From Spartobacteria bacterium UBA5019 (GTDB lineage: Bacteria > Verrucomicrobiota > Verrucomicrobiia > Chthoniobacterales > Terrimicrobiaceae): 48,278 nucleotides of DNA. The stretch is from NCBI GenBank assembly GCA_002396485.1, contig DGXZ01000067.1:6718-54995 (forward strand), in the 5' to 3' direction. The translations under genes and the position numbers were made by a program. A model generated the notes under the pieces. That model did not search any database and was not told the origin of the DNA. It saw only the letters and a program-made list of their open reading frames with translations. Below are positions 8,409-17,162 of the stretch, in pieces (the stretch's first letter is position 1; each line of letters begins with the position of its first letter).

Positions 8409-9538
8409 TGCTCTACTACCTATCCGAACTAAGTGACTTGGCCGCCAAACAAGGCATCAGCAATGACCTCCTCAAGGCGTTGAATGTTTTTTCCTACATC
8501 ACATTCAGAGCCATCTGCGCAGGCATCACAGCATTTCTCATCAGCGTGCTTTTTGGAAATTTCGTCATTCGAAAGCTTATATCCCTGAAGTTCGGCCAAC
8601 CGATTCGCACAGCCGCCGAAGTTCACAAACTGCACGAACTCCATGGCTCGAAAAAAGGAACTCCGACCATGGGTGGCATTCTGCTTATAGGTTCCATTGT
8701 CATTTCAACTCTCCTCTGGGCAAAACCCGAAAACCCCTTTGTCTGGCTGGTCCTGTTCAGCGCCGTTTTCCTAGGCGCCATTGGTTTTTACGACGACTGG
8801 CTGAAGGTTACGAAGAAGAGTTCGGACGGCATCAGCAGCCGCCTCAAGTTTGTTCTTCAATGCCTCCTCGCTGGCATTTTCACCGTATATTTCCTTACGA
8901 ACCCAAAACTCTCGGCCACAGCACAACAGCTGTTCATCCCTTTCCTCAAGGAGCCACTTCTTCTTGGAATGGGGATTCTGACGTTTATTTTCTACCTCCT
9001 CGTCATTGTAGGCACGTCAAATGCTGTGAACCTCACCGATGGACTCGACGGACTCGCAACCGGGTGCACCGCGACCGTCGCGGCGACTTATGCCGTACTG
9101 GTCTATGTAGCGGGCAACATCAAAACAGCAACCTACCTTCAGGTTCCGTTCGTCCCCTATGCCGGGGAGTTGGCCGTCCTCTGCGTCGCACTGCTCGGTG
9201 CTTGCCTAGGATTTCTCTGGTGGAATGCCCATCCGGCCCGTGTATTCATGGGCGACACAGGGTCCTTGGCGATTGGAGGAATGCTGGGAGCCGTTGCGAT
9301 CTGCTGCAAACAGGAGCTCCTGCTCGTGATTGTTGGCGGGGTTTTTGTTATGGAAGCGATGTCTGTGATTCTCCAAGTCGCCAGCTTCAAAACGACAGGA
9401 CGCCGTATTTTTAAGATGTCTCCCATTCACCACCACTTCGAACTCAGCGGGTGGAAAGAAAACACCGTCATCGTCCGTTTTTGGATTCTCTCGGTGCTCT
9501 TCGCTCTCCTCGGTCTGGCCACTTTGAAACTGCGTTAA
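8408..9538 (+). CDS. mraY: Phospho-MurNAc-pentapeptide transferase MraY
   Basis: MraY moves phospho-MurNAc-pentapeptide from UDP onto undecaprenyl phosphate to form lipid I in the inner membrane. The 376-residue protein is polytopic, with about ten hydrophobic segments. It holds the family motifs KKGTPTMGG, FYDDWLK with paired aspartates, NLTDGLDGLATG, FMGDTGSLAIGG and PIHHHFELSGW. It overlaps murF by one base, and murD begins one base after its stop. Confidence 0.96.
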   Translation: MLYYLSELSDLAAKQGISNDLLKALNVFSYITFRAICAGITAFLISVLFGNFVIRKLISLKFGQPIRTAAEVHKLHELHGSKKGTPTMGGILLIGSIVISTLLWAKPENPFVWLVLFSAVFLGAIGFYDDWLKVTKKSSDGISSRLKFVLQCLLAGIFTVYFLTNPKLSATAQQLFIPFLKEPLLLGMGILTFIFYLLVIVGTSNAVNLTDGLDGLATGCTATVAATYAVLVYVAGNIKTATYLQVPFVPYAGELAVLCVALLGACLGFLWWNAHPARVFMGDTGSLAIGGMLGAVAICCKQELLLVIVGGVFVMEAMSVILQVASFKTTGRRIFKMSPIHHHFELSGWKENTVIVRFWILSVLFALLGLATLKLR

Positions 9539-9539
9539 A

Positions 9540-10877
9540 ATGATCTACAGCGGCAAAAAATCGGTTGTCCTCGGTCTCGGCCACAGCGGCGAGGCCGCCG
9601 CCACCTTGCTGCGCGAAGAGGGCGCTGACGTGACCATTTGCGAATCTTTGGATAATCCGACCCTTCGTGAAAAAGCCGCTAAAATGGAGTACCAGGGAAT
9701 CCGAGTTCTCCTCGGGAGCACGGCTGATGAAGACCCGTCGATCTACGACCTCGCAGTTCTCAGCCCGGGGATTGATCCCGCCGCCCCTCTTGTACGGAAT
9801 GTTATCAAAAAGAACATCCCACTCATCGGGGAACTGGAACTCGCATTTCAGGAATGCAGCTGCCCAGTGGTGGCTATTACGGGGACAAATGGAAAAACGA
9901 CTACGACCGAACTCACTGAAAAAATTCTCAGCGGTTGTGGCGTTCGAACCATGGCCAGCGGCAATATCGGCCTGCCTTTTGCAAGAGCGGTCCGACAGAG
10001 TCACCAACTGGATGTGATGATCCTTGAGGTGAGTTCCTTTCAACTTGAAACGATCAGCACCTTCCGTCCAAAAGTCGCAGCCTGGCTGAACCTCAGTCCG
10101 AACCACTTGGATCGTTATCCAGGCATTGAGGAATACCGTGCGGCGAAGCTCAGGATTTTTGAAAACCAAACGGCTGACGACGTGATTGTGGTGAACGCAT
10201 TGGCCGACCTTCCGCCACTTCCAGCAAAGAGGATCACTTTCAGCGCGACAGATCCGAATGCGGATTTCACGCTCCGGGGACACGAGCTTTTCTTTCAAGG
10301 CAGGCGCCTGCTTGATCAATCGAACACACTCCTACCCGGCGTTCACAATGCAGAAAACATCATGGCCGCACTCGGGATGGGTCTCGGCTTGAATCTCGAT
10401 CTGGACGACCTCGTTCAGGCAATAGCGAACCACAAACCGCCAGTGCACCGCTGCGAATTCGTGCGCGATCTCGATGGGGTGCGCTGGATCAACGATTCCA
10501 AGGCCACCAACCTCGATGCCATGGAGAAGGCCATCCTCTCGCAGGATCGTCCAATTATCCTCATCGCCGGAGGAAAGGACAAAGGCGTGGAATTCGACGA
10601 CAATGCCGACCTGGTCCGCGACAAAATCCGCGCCGCTGTGCTCATCGGTGAGATGAAGGATCGTATTGCCTCATCCTGGAAAGACACGGAGTGCCACACG
10701 ACAGCGAGTATAGAGGAGGCCGTTACAAAGGCCCACTCGCTCGCACATGCAGGAGATGTCGTCCTCCTTTCCCCCGGAACTTCATCCTACGACATGTTCC
10801 GCAATTACGGGGAGCGCGGAAATATTTTTAAAACTCTCGTTCAAAACCTCAAAAATAATCCATCCAACACACCATGA
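9540..10877 (+). CDS. murD: UDP-MurNAc-L-alanine:D-glutamate ligase MurD
   Basis: MurD adds D-glutamate to UDP-MurNAc-L-alanine. The 445-residue protein starts with the Rossmann-like motif VVLGLGHSGEAAA, then has the SPGIDP block. The ATP loop is AITGTNGKTTTTEL, followed by EVSSFQLE, LSPNHLDRYPG and the C-terminal motifs WINDSKATNLDA, AGGKDKG and LLSPGTSSYDMF. Those last ones are specific to MurD among the Mur ligases. No Shine-Dalgarno sequence is visible, consistent with coupling to mraY one base upstream. Its stop overlaps the next gene as ATGA. Confidence 0.96.
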   Translation: MIYSGKKSVVLGLGHSGEAAATLLREEGADVTICESLDNPTLREKAAKMEYQGIRVLLGSTADEDPSIYDLAVLSPGIDPAAPLVRNVIKKNIPLIGELELAFQECSCPVVAITGTNGKTTTTELTEKILSGCGVRTMASGNIGLPFARAVRQSHQLDVMILEVSSFQLETISTFRPKVAAWLNLSPNHLDRYPGIEEYRAAKLRIFENQTADDVIVVNALADLPPLPAKRITFSATDPNADFTLRGHELFFQGRRLLDQSNTLLPGVHNAENIMAALGMGLGLNLDLDDLVQAIANHKPPVHRCEFVRDLDGVRWINDSKATNLDAMEKAILSQDRPIILIAGGKDKGVEFDDNADLVRDKIRAAVLIGEMKDRIASSWKDTECHTTASIEEAVTKAHSLAHAGDVVLLSPGTSSYDMFRNYGERGNIFKTLVQNLKNNPSNTP

Positions 10878-11665
10878 TGTTCAAAAAAAACACCACTGCT
10901 CCGCGCCGTCCCGCACGGCGATTGGTTCCAAGAAAAACAATGCACGCCCGGGCGGCTTCGAGCCGTGAGGAGGTCGAGGAATATGAAAGCGAATCGGAGC
11001 CAAGCATGAAGCTCTCCCAGGCTTTCATTGTGGTTCTTGTTCTCCATGTCGTTGCCGTCGCAGGCATCTATGGGTTCAACCAACTAAAGGAGAAACCGGC
11101 ACGCCCAGCCGCTGCGAAAGCAGAAACCCCAGAAGCCGCAGCCCCCGCCGCTGTGAATGAAAAGAAATCCGACGCCGTCGCGAAGGCAGAAGCAGCAACG
11201 GCTGCAAAATCGCAAGAGACACAGACCACCTACAATGTTGTGGCAGGCGACACGCTGCGCCGCATTGCCTCCAAATTCAACACAAGCATCGCGTCGATCG
11301 AAAAGGCTAACAACCTCACCAGCACATCCATCCTCAAAGTTGGCCAGACCCTGATTATCGGGTCGTCCGCCAAAGCTGCCACCGCTGCGCCGCAATCAAC
11401 AGAGTCCATAGCCAAGGCGCCACCCGCACCGACAGTCGTTGCGAAAGCCCCATCGGTAAAAGCTCCGGCCGTGCAGGAAAAATCCGAGGCCCAACCGCTT
11501 GAAAAAACCCAAACCAGCGATGAGAAATCCTATGTCGTCGCCAAAGGAGACAATCCCTACTCGTTGGCTAAGAAATTCAACATCACCCAAGCAGCCTTGA
11601 TGAAAGCAAATAACATCGACGACCCAAAGAAGCTGAAAATCGGTCAAAAGCTCATCATTCCTTAA
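10874..11665 (+). CDS. Membrane-anchored protein with two LysM domains
   Basis: The 263-residue product has a basic, then acidic cytoplasmic N terminus (residues 1-46) and one membrane segment at about 48-68. A long A/K/P/E-rich linker leads to LysM domain 1 at about 117-160 (begins TYNVVAGDTLRRIA), a second linker, and LysM domain 2 at about 219-263 (begins SYVVAKGDNPYSLA), ending at the C terminus. LysM domains bind GlcNAc-containing glycans, so the outer part should touch peptidoglycan. There is no catalytic domain. It overlaps murD by four bases and sits where dcw clusters normally pass straight to ftsW, so a wall-anchoring or divisome role is inferred. The start may be ATG 10874 or 10877. 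Confidence 0.88.
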   Translation: MMFKKNTTAPRRPARRLVPRKTMHARAASSREEVEEYESESEPSMKLSQAFIVVLVLHVVAVAGIYGFNQLKEKPARPAAAKAETPEAAAPAAVNEKKSDAVAKAEAATAAKSQETQTTYNVVAGDTLRRIASKFNTSIASIEKANNLTSTSILKVGQTLIIGSSAKAATAAPQSTESIAKAPPAPTVVAKAPSVKAPAVQEKSEAQPLEKTQTSDEKSYVVAKGDNPYSLAKKFNITQAALMKANNIDDPKKLKIGQKLIIP

Positions 11666-11702
11666 GACCAACGAAGCGCCAAGCGTACTCAAAGCTTACG
11701 AA

Positions 11703-12845
11703 ATGCAAAGAAACGCCATCTATGTCCTGACCTTGTCCGTGGCAGGCCTCATCGCCCTCGGATTGGTGATGTTATTCAGCACAAGCGCGTTTGCAGAGGA
11801 AAGCCACTCGGACATTTATTTCTTTGTGAAACGCCAAGGCATGTGGCTCTGCGTCGGGCTTGTTGTCGCGATCGTGGCATCCTTCGTGAACTACCATTTC
11901 TGGGTCAAGTATTGGTGGGCGTTCTTTGCTGCCGCCGCACTTCTTCTAGTCCTCTGCTTCATCCCGCCGATCGGTCTTCGAATCAATGGATCCTCACGCT
12001 GGATCAATCTTGGCTTCGGTGTCGTGCAGCCCAGTGAGCTTGCCAAGATCGCCTCTATTTTTTTTCTAGCGTGGTGGTTCTCCCGAAGTGATATCAGCTT
12101 CTCCGCTTTCACTACCGGGCTCGTTTTTCCAATGGGAATCTTAAGCATCCTCATGGGACTAATCGTTCTTGAAGTGGATATCGGAAACACAGCCCTCATC
12201 GGAGGAACCGCTGTGGCCGTCCTCTTCATCGCCGGAGCCGCCCTGCGCTGGCTAGGCACTCTCATAGCCTGCGGCCTCGGGGGCATCTTTCTGGTGGCGA
12301 TGAATGTCTCGGAACGCCAAGGCCGACTGCTGGCATTCCTACATCCTGAAAAATACAGCCTCGGCGAGGGACTCCAGCAATGGCAGGCGCTGATCGCCTT
12401 CGGATCTGGTGGAGTGGATGGCCTCGGCCTCGGTGAGGGACGCCAGAAAATGCTTTACCTGCCCTATGCCCACACCGATTTTATTTTTCCGATGATCGGC
12501 GAGGAACTCGGCCTCTATGCAACCCTCCTTACCGTGCTCGCCTATCTACTCATTTGCCTCTGCGGATCCCTGGTCGCTTCGAATGCCAAAGACGATGTCG
12601 GCCGCCTGCTTGGCATCGGAGCAGTGATCATGATCACCCTCCAGGCTTGCGTGAATATCGGCGTGACCACCTCGCTTCTTCCGAACAAGGGCATGCCGCT
12701 ACCATTTATAAGTTATGGCGGCTCAAACATGGTTGTCTGCCTGTTTCTCATCGGCCTTCTTGTAAACATCCACCGACAGGGACGACCGCTCGTCTCCCAT
12801 TTCGCCCCTGCGCTCACGCGTCCGCACTTCGAGCCTCGCATATGA
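11703..12845 (+). CDS. ftsW: Septal peptidoglycan glycosyltransferase FtsW
   Basis: FtsW is the SEDS-family polymerase that links lipid II into glycan strands at the septum with FtsI. The 380-residue protein is polytopic, with about ten membrane segments. It has the SEDS motifs NGSSRWINLGFGVVQPSELAK, GEGLQQWQALIAFGSGG, FIFPMIGEELG and GMPLPFISYGGSNM. The 37-base gap after the LysM gene is one of the larger ones in the cluster. Its stop overlaps the murG start as ATGA, so the FtsW and MurG levels are probably tied. Confidence 0.94.
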   Translation: MQRNAIYVLTLSVAGLIALGLVMLFSTSAFAEESHSDIYFFVKRQGMWLCVGLVVAIVASFVNYHFWVKYWWAFFAAAALLLVLCFIPPIGLRINGSSRWINLGFGVVQPSELAKIASIFFLAWWFSRSDISFSAFTTGLVFPMGILSILMGLIVLEVDIGNTALIGGTAVAVLFIAGAALRWLGTLIACGLGGIFLVAMNVSERQGRLLAFLHPEKYSLGEGLQQWQALIAFGSGGVDGLGLGEGRQKMLYLPYAHTDFIFPMIGEELGLYATLLTVLAYLLICLCGSLVASNAKDDVGRLLGIGAVIMITLQACVNIGVTTSLLPNKGMPLPFISYGGSNMVVCLFLIGLLVNIHRQGRPLVSHFAPALTRPHFEPRI

Positions 12846-13960
12846 CCGACCAAAAACCATTCCGAGCCATTATTGCCTGCGGCGGCACGGGCGGGCATCT
12901 TTTCCCCGGCCTCGCCGTCGCGGAGTCCCTCCACGCGCGCGGTCACGAAGTTTTACTTTTTGTATCGGAAAAGGAAATAGATGCCCTGGCACTCAAAGCA
13001 CACCCCCAATTCCGCGCTGAGAAGCTCCCATCAGTCGGAATGCCGGCCATGCTTCTCTCACCGGCATTCGTGGGATTCCTTCGCCGCTGCTGGGACAGCT
13101 ACCGCCAATGTCGCGAGATTTATCGAAAATACCGCCCCTCCGTGGTTCTTGGAATGGGCGGATTCACATCCACCGCACCGATTCTCGCCGCGCGCATGCA
13201 GGGCCTACCCTGCTTCATCCATGAATCCAATGCCATCCCCGGCCGAGCAAACCGCTTGGCCGCCAAGTTTGCATCCCGCGTTCTTCTTGGCTTCGAAGAT
13301 TGCCGCCAGAGGTTCCCTGGATCGGACTGCATCTTCACAGGCACACCAGTGAGGGAAAATTTAGGCCAACCGATGGATCGAAGCGAAGCAATGAGGGTTT
13401 TTGGCCTCGATCCCAGTCGCCCCACGCTCCTCGTGACCGGCGGCAGCCAGGGCGCGAGCGGAATCAACCAGATTCTCTTCCGCACAGCCCAGCTTCTTGC
13501 CCAATCCGGCGTCCAAATCATTCATCTCACGGGAAAAAACGACGACCGTCTGGCCGCTGCGAACTACCAACGTGATGAAATACCCCATTATGTCGCGCCA
13601 TTCCACCACCGTATGGAAGAGGCCTACTCAGCAGCTGATTTAGTGATTTCACGAGCAGGTGCATCAAGCCTCAGCGAATTGTCTCAATTCGGCCTGCCCT
13701 CCATCCTGATCCCCTACCCTCATGCGACGGACGATCACCAAAAAGCAAACGGGGAAATTTATGTGCGGACCGGTGCATCCGTGATGGCCGAGGAAAAAGA
13801 GATCGTTCCCGAGATCTTTGCTGCTACAATTTCAAATCTTTTGAACGATCCAACGCGCCGTGCCGCGATGGCCGCCGCCGCAAAAAAGCTGATACCAGAC
13901 TCGGCGGCAAAGAATGTTGCCGATGTCATGGAACGAGCCGTGAGGGAGGGCATCAAATGA
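12842..13960 (+). CDS. murG: Lipid II synthase MurG
   Basis: MurG adds GlcNAc from UDP-GlcNAc to lipid I on the inner face of the membrane. The 372-residue protein carries the N-terminal glycine loop CGGTGGHLFPGLAVAE, the GMGGFTSTAPILAA block, HESNAIPGRANR, the second glycine loop TGGSQGASGIN, and the UDP-GlcNAc-binding region ISRAGASSLSEL with PYPHATDDHQKANG. A longer in-frame reading upstream lies inside ftsW and would add unrelated residues, so ATG 12842, overlapping the ftsW stop, is the start. murC-murB follows with another ATGA overlap. Confidence 0.96.
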   Translation: MTDQKPFRAIIACGGTGGHLFPGLAVAESLHARGHEVLLFVSEKEIDALALKAHPQFRAEKLPSVGMPAMLLSPAFVGFLRRCWDSYRQCREIYRKYRPSVVLGMGGFTSTAPILAARMQGLPCFIHESNAIPGRANRLAAKFASRVLLGFEDCRQRFPGSDCIFTGTPVRENLGQPMDRSEAMRVFGLDPSRPTLLVTGGSQGASGINQILFRTAQLLAQSGVQIIHLTGKNDDRLAAANYQRDEIPHYVAPFHHRMEEAYSAADLVISRAGASSLSELSQFGLPSILIPYPHATDDHQKANGEIYVRTGASVMAEEKEIVPEIFAATISNLLNDPTRRAAMAAAAKKLIPDSAAKNVADVMERAVREGIK

Positions 13961-16245
13961 CAGCCGCCGAATTACGCGAAGCCCTCACATCGGCAACGCC
14001 GAAACACATCCACCTGATAGGGGTGGCGGGGTCTGGCATGAGCGGCATCGCAGCTTTGTTGCTGGGACTCGGACACAAAGTAAGCGGATCCGACAAGGTT
14101 CATACCACCGAGCTCGAACGCCTCATCAAAAAGGGTCTTCATTTTCACTGCCCCCACTCGTCGGAGTGCGTCCACGGCGCCGATGTCGTCATCTACTCGT
14201 CCGCAATCAAAGCCGGAAATCCCGCCTACGATGAAGCCGAGCGACTCGGAATGCCTCTGGCGCGACGGGCCGACGCGTTGGCCGCGATCATGGATTCCAA
14301 GAAAGGAATCGTGGTCTGTGGCATGCACGGCAAAACAACGACCTCGGCGATGACCGCACATGTCCTGCGGGCCGGAGGATTCAAGCCCTGCCACTATGTG
14401 GGAGCTGAAATTCCGATTTTGGGAACAAATGCGCGATGGGACTCCGAAGGCGAATGGTTCGTGGCCGAGGGCGATGAGAGCGACGGTACACTCATCAATT
14501 ACCACCCCGATCATGCCATCGTGCTCAACATCGAGCCGGAACACCTGGATTTTTACAAGGATCTCGACGCCATCGACGCCGTTTACAAGCGCCTCATCAA
14601 CCAAACGTCGGGCCAGGTTTTCTTCTGCGCTGATGACGAGGGCGCTCGACGCGTCTGCGCATCGCATGCCCATGCAGTTTCCTACGGTCTGAGAGCGGAT
14701 GCAAATTACAGGATTACAAACCTCGCCACGGAAAATTTCAAATCCCGCTTCACAGTCAACAGGCACGGAAAAACGCTCGGTGAAGTCGTGCTGAACATTC
14801 CGGGAGTCCACAATGCGGTAAATTCGCTAGCCGCAATTGCTCTAGCCTGCGAAGTCGGACAGTCCTTCGAATCCATCGTCAGCGCACTCGAGAGCTTCCG
14901 TGGTGCCAAGCGCCGCTTCGAAGTCATTTACGAATCGCCGCGCCAGACTATCGTTGACGACTACGGGCACCACCCCACGGAGATCGCCGCCACACTCGCC
15001 ACCGCGCGAACCGGCGTCCACGGACGGGTGATTGCGATGTTCCAACCCCACCGCTACACGCGCACCCAAGCGCTGAAGAACGAATTTGGCAAAGCCTTCG
15101 CGCTGGCGGATCATGTGTTTATTTCCGACATCTACCCCGCGAGCGAAAAACCGATTCCCGGCATTTCCGGCCAGACGATTGTTGATGCCATGCTTGCCGC
15201 CGGACATGCATCCGCCATCCATGTGCCCGAGATTTCCCGCATCCACGAAGCCGCCGCCTCTGTGATCGAGGATGGCGACCTGATCCTGAGCCTCGGAGCG
15301 GGGAATATCCACGAGGCAGGCCAGCAACTCGTTCAGGATCTCAGAATGCGCGATACCCTTCAGCAAGTGATGGGAGCCGGACGAATGAAGCTTTACGAAC
15401 CTCTCTCCAAGCACACGACCATGAAAATCGGTGGCCCCGCCCAGTTCTGGGTTGAGCCTGAGAGCGAAGAGGGCTTCGCCGACCTCGTGCGGCATTGCTT
15501 TGATGAAAACATTCCCCTTATAGTTATGGGGCGCGGTTCGAACCTTCTTGTGCGCGATGGTGGCATCCCCGGAGTGGTTGCACACCTTTCGCGCGGCGAC
15601 TTTCAGCGGCATGATGTGAATGGAACCGAGATCACGGCCGGTGTGGGAGTTAAATTCAAACAACTCAGCGCACTGGCGAGATCGGCGAATATCGCTGGAT
15701 TTGAATGGATGGAAGGAATTCCGGGCAACCTCGGTGGAGGCTTGCGGATGAATGCAGGTGCCATGGGTATTCAAACATTCGATCAGGTCGCGAAGCTCCG
15801 GTTTTGCGACCAGGATGGAAACATCTTCACCCGCACTCCTGCCGAAATGGACATTCACTACCGCAGCGTTCCCATGCTGCGAACAAACTACGCGCTCTCG
15901 GCCGTTATTGCCGGAAAGCCAGGCACGCAAGCTGGGATCGATGCGGTGATGGCGGAGTCTGTCGCCAAGCGCCGCTCCAGCCAACCTGTCGCAGCAAGTG
16001 CGGGATGCATTTTCAAAAACCCGTCAACGATTCCTGCAGGCAAACTCATCGAGGAACTCGGCCTCAAAAACTTCTCCGTTGGCGGAGCCCGCGTGTCCGA
16101 AATTCACGGGAATTTCATCGTCAACGATGGCGGCGCGACCTCTGTGGATGTTCTGACCCTGATCAAAGAAATTCAGACTGCCGCTGAGCGAACACGTGGT
16201 ATCCATCTTGAAACAGAGGTTCAAATTGTGGGGATAGATTTATGA
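13957..16245 (+). CDS. murC-murB: MurC-MurB fusion: UDP-MurNAc:L-alanine ligase and UDP-GlcNAc-enolpyruvate reductase
   Basis: One uninterrupted 762-residue frame holds two enzymes of the Mur pathway. Residues 1 to about 465 are MurC: HLIGVAGSGMSGIAALL, the ATP loop GMHGKTTTSAM, EGDESDGTL, NIEPEHLDFY and DDYGHHPTEIAATL. From about residue 472 the sequence is MurB: TTMKIGGPAQFW, GRGSNLLVRDGG, GIPGNLGGGLRMNAGAMG and the active-site motif ending SAGCIFKNP. C684 stands where many MurB proteins have the proton-donating serine; cysteine is also found there in the family. MurB acts before MurC, so the order in the chain is reversed relative to the pathway. A MurB/MurC fusion has, to my memory, been described in Verrucomicrobium. 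A GGGAG eight bases before the in-frame ATG 15385 could start free MurB. Confidence 0.95.
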   Translation: MTAAELREALTSATPKHIHLIGVAGSGMSGIAALLLGLGHKVSGSDKVHTTELERLIKKGLHFHCPHSSECVHGADVVIYSSAIKAGNPAYDEAERLGMPLARRADALAAIMDSKKGIVVCGMHGKTTTSAMTAHVLRAGGFKPCHYVGAEIPILGTNARWDSEGEWFVAEGDESDGTLINYHPDHAIVLNIEPEHLDFYKDLDAIDAVYKRLINQTSGQVFFCADDEGARRVCASHAHAVSYGLRADANYRITNLATENFKSRFTVNRHGKTLGEVVLNIPGVHNAVNSLAAIALACEVGQSFESIVSALESFRGAKRRFEVIYESPRQTIVDDYGHHPTEIAATLATARTGVHGRVIAMFQPHRYTRTQALKNEFGKAFALADHVFISDIYPASEKPIPGISGQTIVDAMLAAGHASAIHVPEISRIHEAAASVIEDGDLILSLGAGNIHEAGQQLVQDLRMRDTLQQVMGAGRMKLYEPLSKHTTMKIGGPAQFWVEPESEEGFADLVRHCFDENIPLIVMGRGSNLLVRDGGIPGVVAHLSRGDFQRHDVNGTEITAGVGVKFKQLSALARSANIAGFEWMEGIPGNLGGGLRMNAGAMGIQTFDQVAKLRFCDQDGNIFTRTPAEMDIHYRSVPMLRTNYALSAVIAGKPGTQAGIDAVMAESVAKRRSSQPVAASAGCIFKNPSTIPAGKLIEELGLKNFSVGGARVSEIHGNFIVNDGGATSVDVLTLIKEIQTAAERTRGIHLETEVQIVGIDL

Positions 16246-17162
16246 AGCAAAAGCATTGTGGCATTCTGAGAGACAAAACCGTTGGCCTTCTCATGGGAGG
16301 GCCAGGCAAAGAGCGCAATGTTTCACTCCGCTCAGGGGCCGCTGTTGCGAAAGCCCTCCGAGCCGCAGGGGCCCGGGTCGAAGAGATTGATGTGACAACG
16401 CCGGATATCGCCCTGCCCAGTTCTCTGGACCTCGCATTCAACATCATTCACGGCACATTTGGTGAGGACGGCCAACTCCAGTCGATCCTCCATGATCGAG
16501 GCATACCCTACACAGGCGAGGGAATCGAGGGCAGCCGCATGGCATTCGACAAAATCCTCTCAAAAGAAGCCTTCGACAGCGCCGGCGTACCGACTTCGAA
16601 ATGGGAAAAAATCCGCCGGGGTGAGTCCCCGAGCCTTCCTCTGCCTTATGTCGTGAAAGCTCCGCAGCAAGGTTCCAGCGTGGGAGTTCATATCATCCGT
16701 GATGCCGCTGCGCTTTCCGCCGCACTCGAAGATTGCTTCCAATATGGCGAGGAGGTGCTCATCGAAAGTTTCTTTGAGGGCAGGGAACTAACCGTGGGAA
16801 TCCTGGGCGGAGAGGCTCTACCGGTCGTAGAAATCGTTCCCCGTGATGGCTTCTACGATTACGACCACAAATACACCAGTGGAGCCTCCGAATACTTCGT
16901 TCCCGCTCCGTTGACGGATGCCGAATTAATCAGCGTGCAGTCCACCGCCTGTGCGGCGCACAGCGCTCTCGGACTTGAGGTTTATTCCCGCGTGGACATC
17001 CTCCTAGCGGCGGACGGCTCAATGAGTGTTTTGGAAATCAACACCATACCCGGCATGACCGAATTGAGCCTTCTGCCCAAGGCGGCAGCCGTGGTTGGAC
17101 TCGATTTCCCCGCCCTGTGCGAGGAGATCGCTGGACTATCGCTTGCGAAGAAGAACCCGTGA
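16242..17162 (+). CDS. ddl: D-alanine--D-alanine ligase
   Basis: Ddl joins two D-alanines, the substrate MurF adds to the stem peptide. The 306-residue ATP-grasp enzyme has an N-terminal GGPGKERNVSLRSG (the glycine-rich and SE-type motif of the family), NIIHGTFGEDGQLQSIL, KAPQQGSSVGV, the DYDHKYTSGASEYFVPA loop and the metal-binding EINTIPGMTELSLLPKAA. The length is normal. It overlaps murC-murB by four bases, and its stop shares one base with the ftsQ start, placing it in the middle of a coupled chain. Confidence 0.95.
   Translation: MKQKHCGILRDKTVGLLMGGPGKERNVSLRSGAAVAKALRAAGARVEEIDVTTPDIALPSSLDLAFNIIHGTFGEDGQLQSILHDRGIPYTGEGIEGSRMAFDKILSKEAFDSAGVPTSKWEKIRRGESPSLPLPYVVKAPQQGSSVGVHIIRDAAALSAALEDCFQYGEEVLIESFFEGRELTVGILGGEALPVVEIVPRDGFYDYDHKYTSGASEYFVPAPLTDAELISVQSTACAAHSALGLEVYSRVDILLAADGSMSVLEINTIPGMTELSLLPKAAAVVGLDFPALCEEIAGLSLAKKNP

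Noticed and set aside
14842..15984. A 380-codon minus-strand frame inside murC-murB
   Set aside because: Antisense to strongly conserved Mur motifs, with no recognisable domain.
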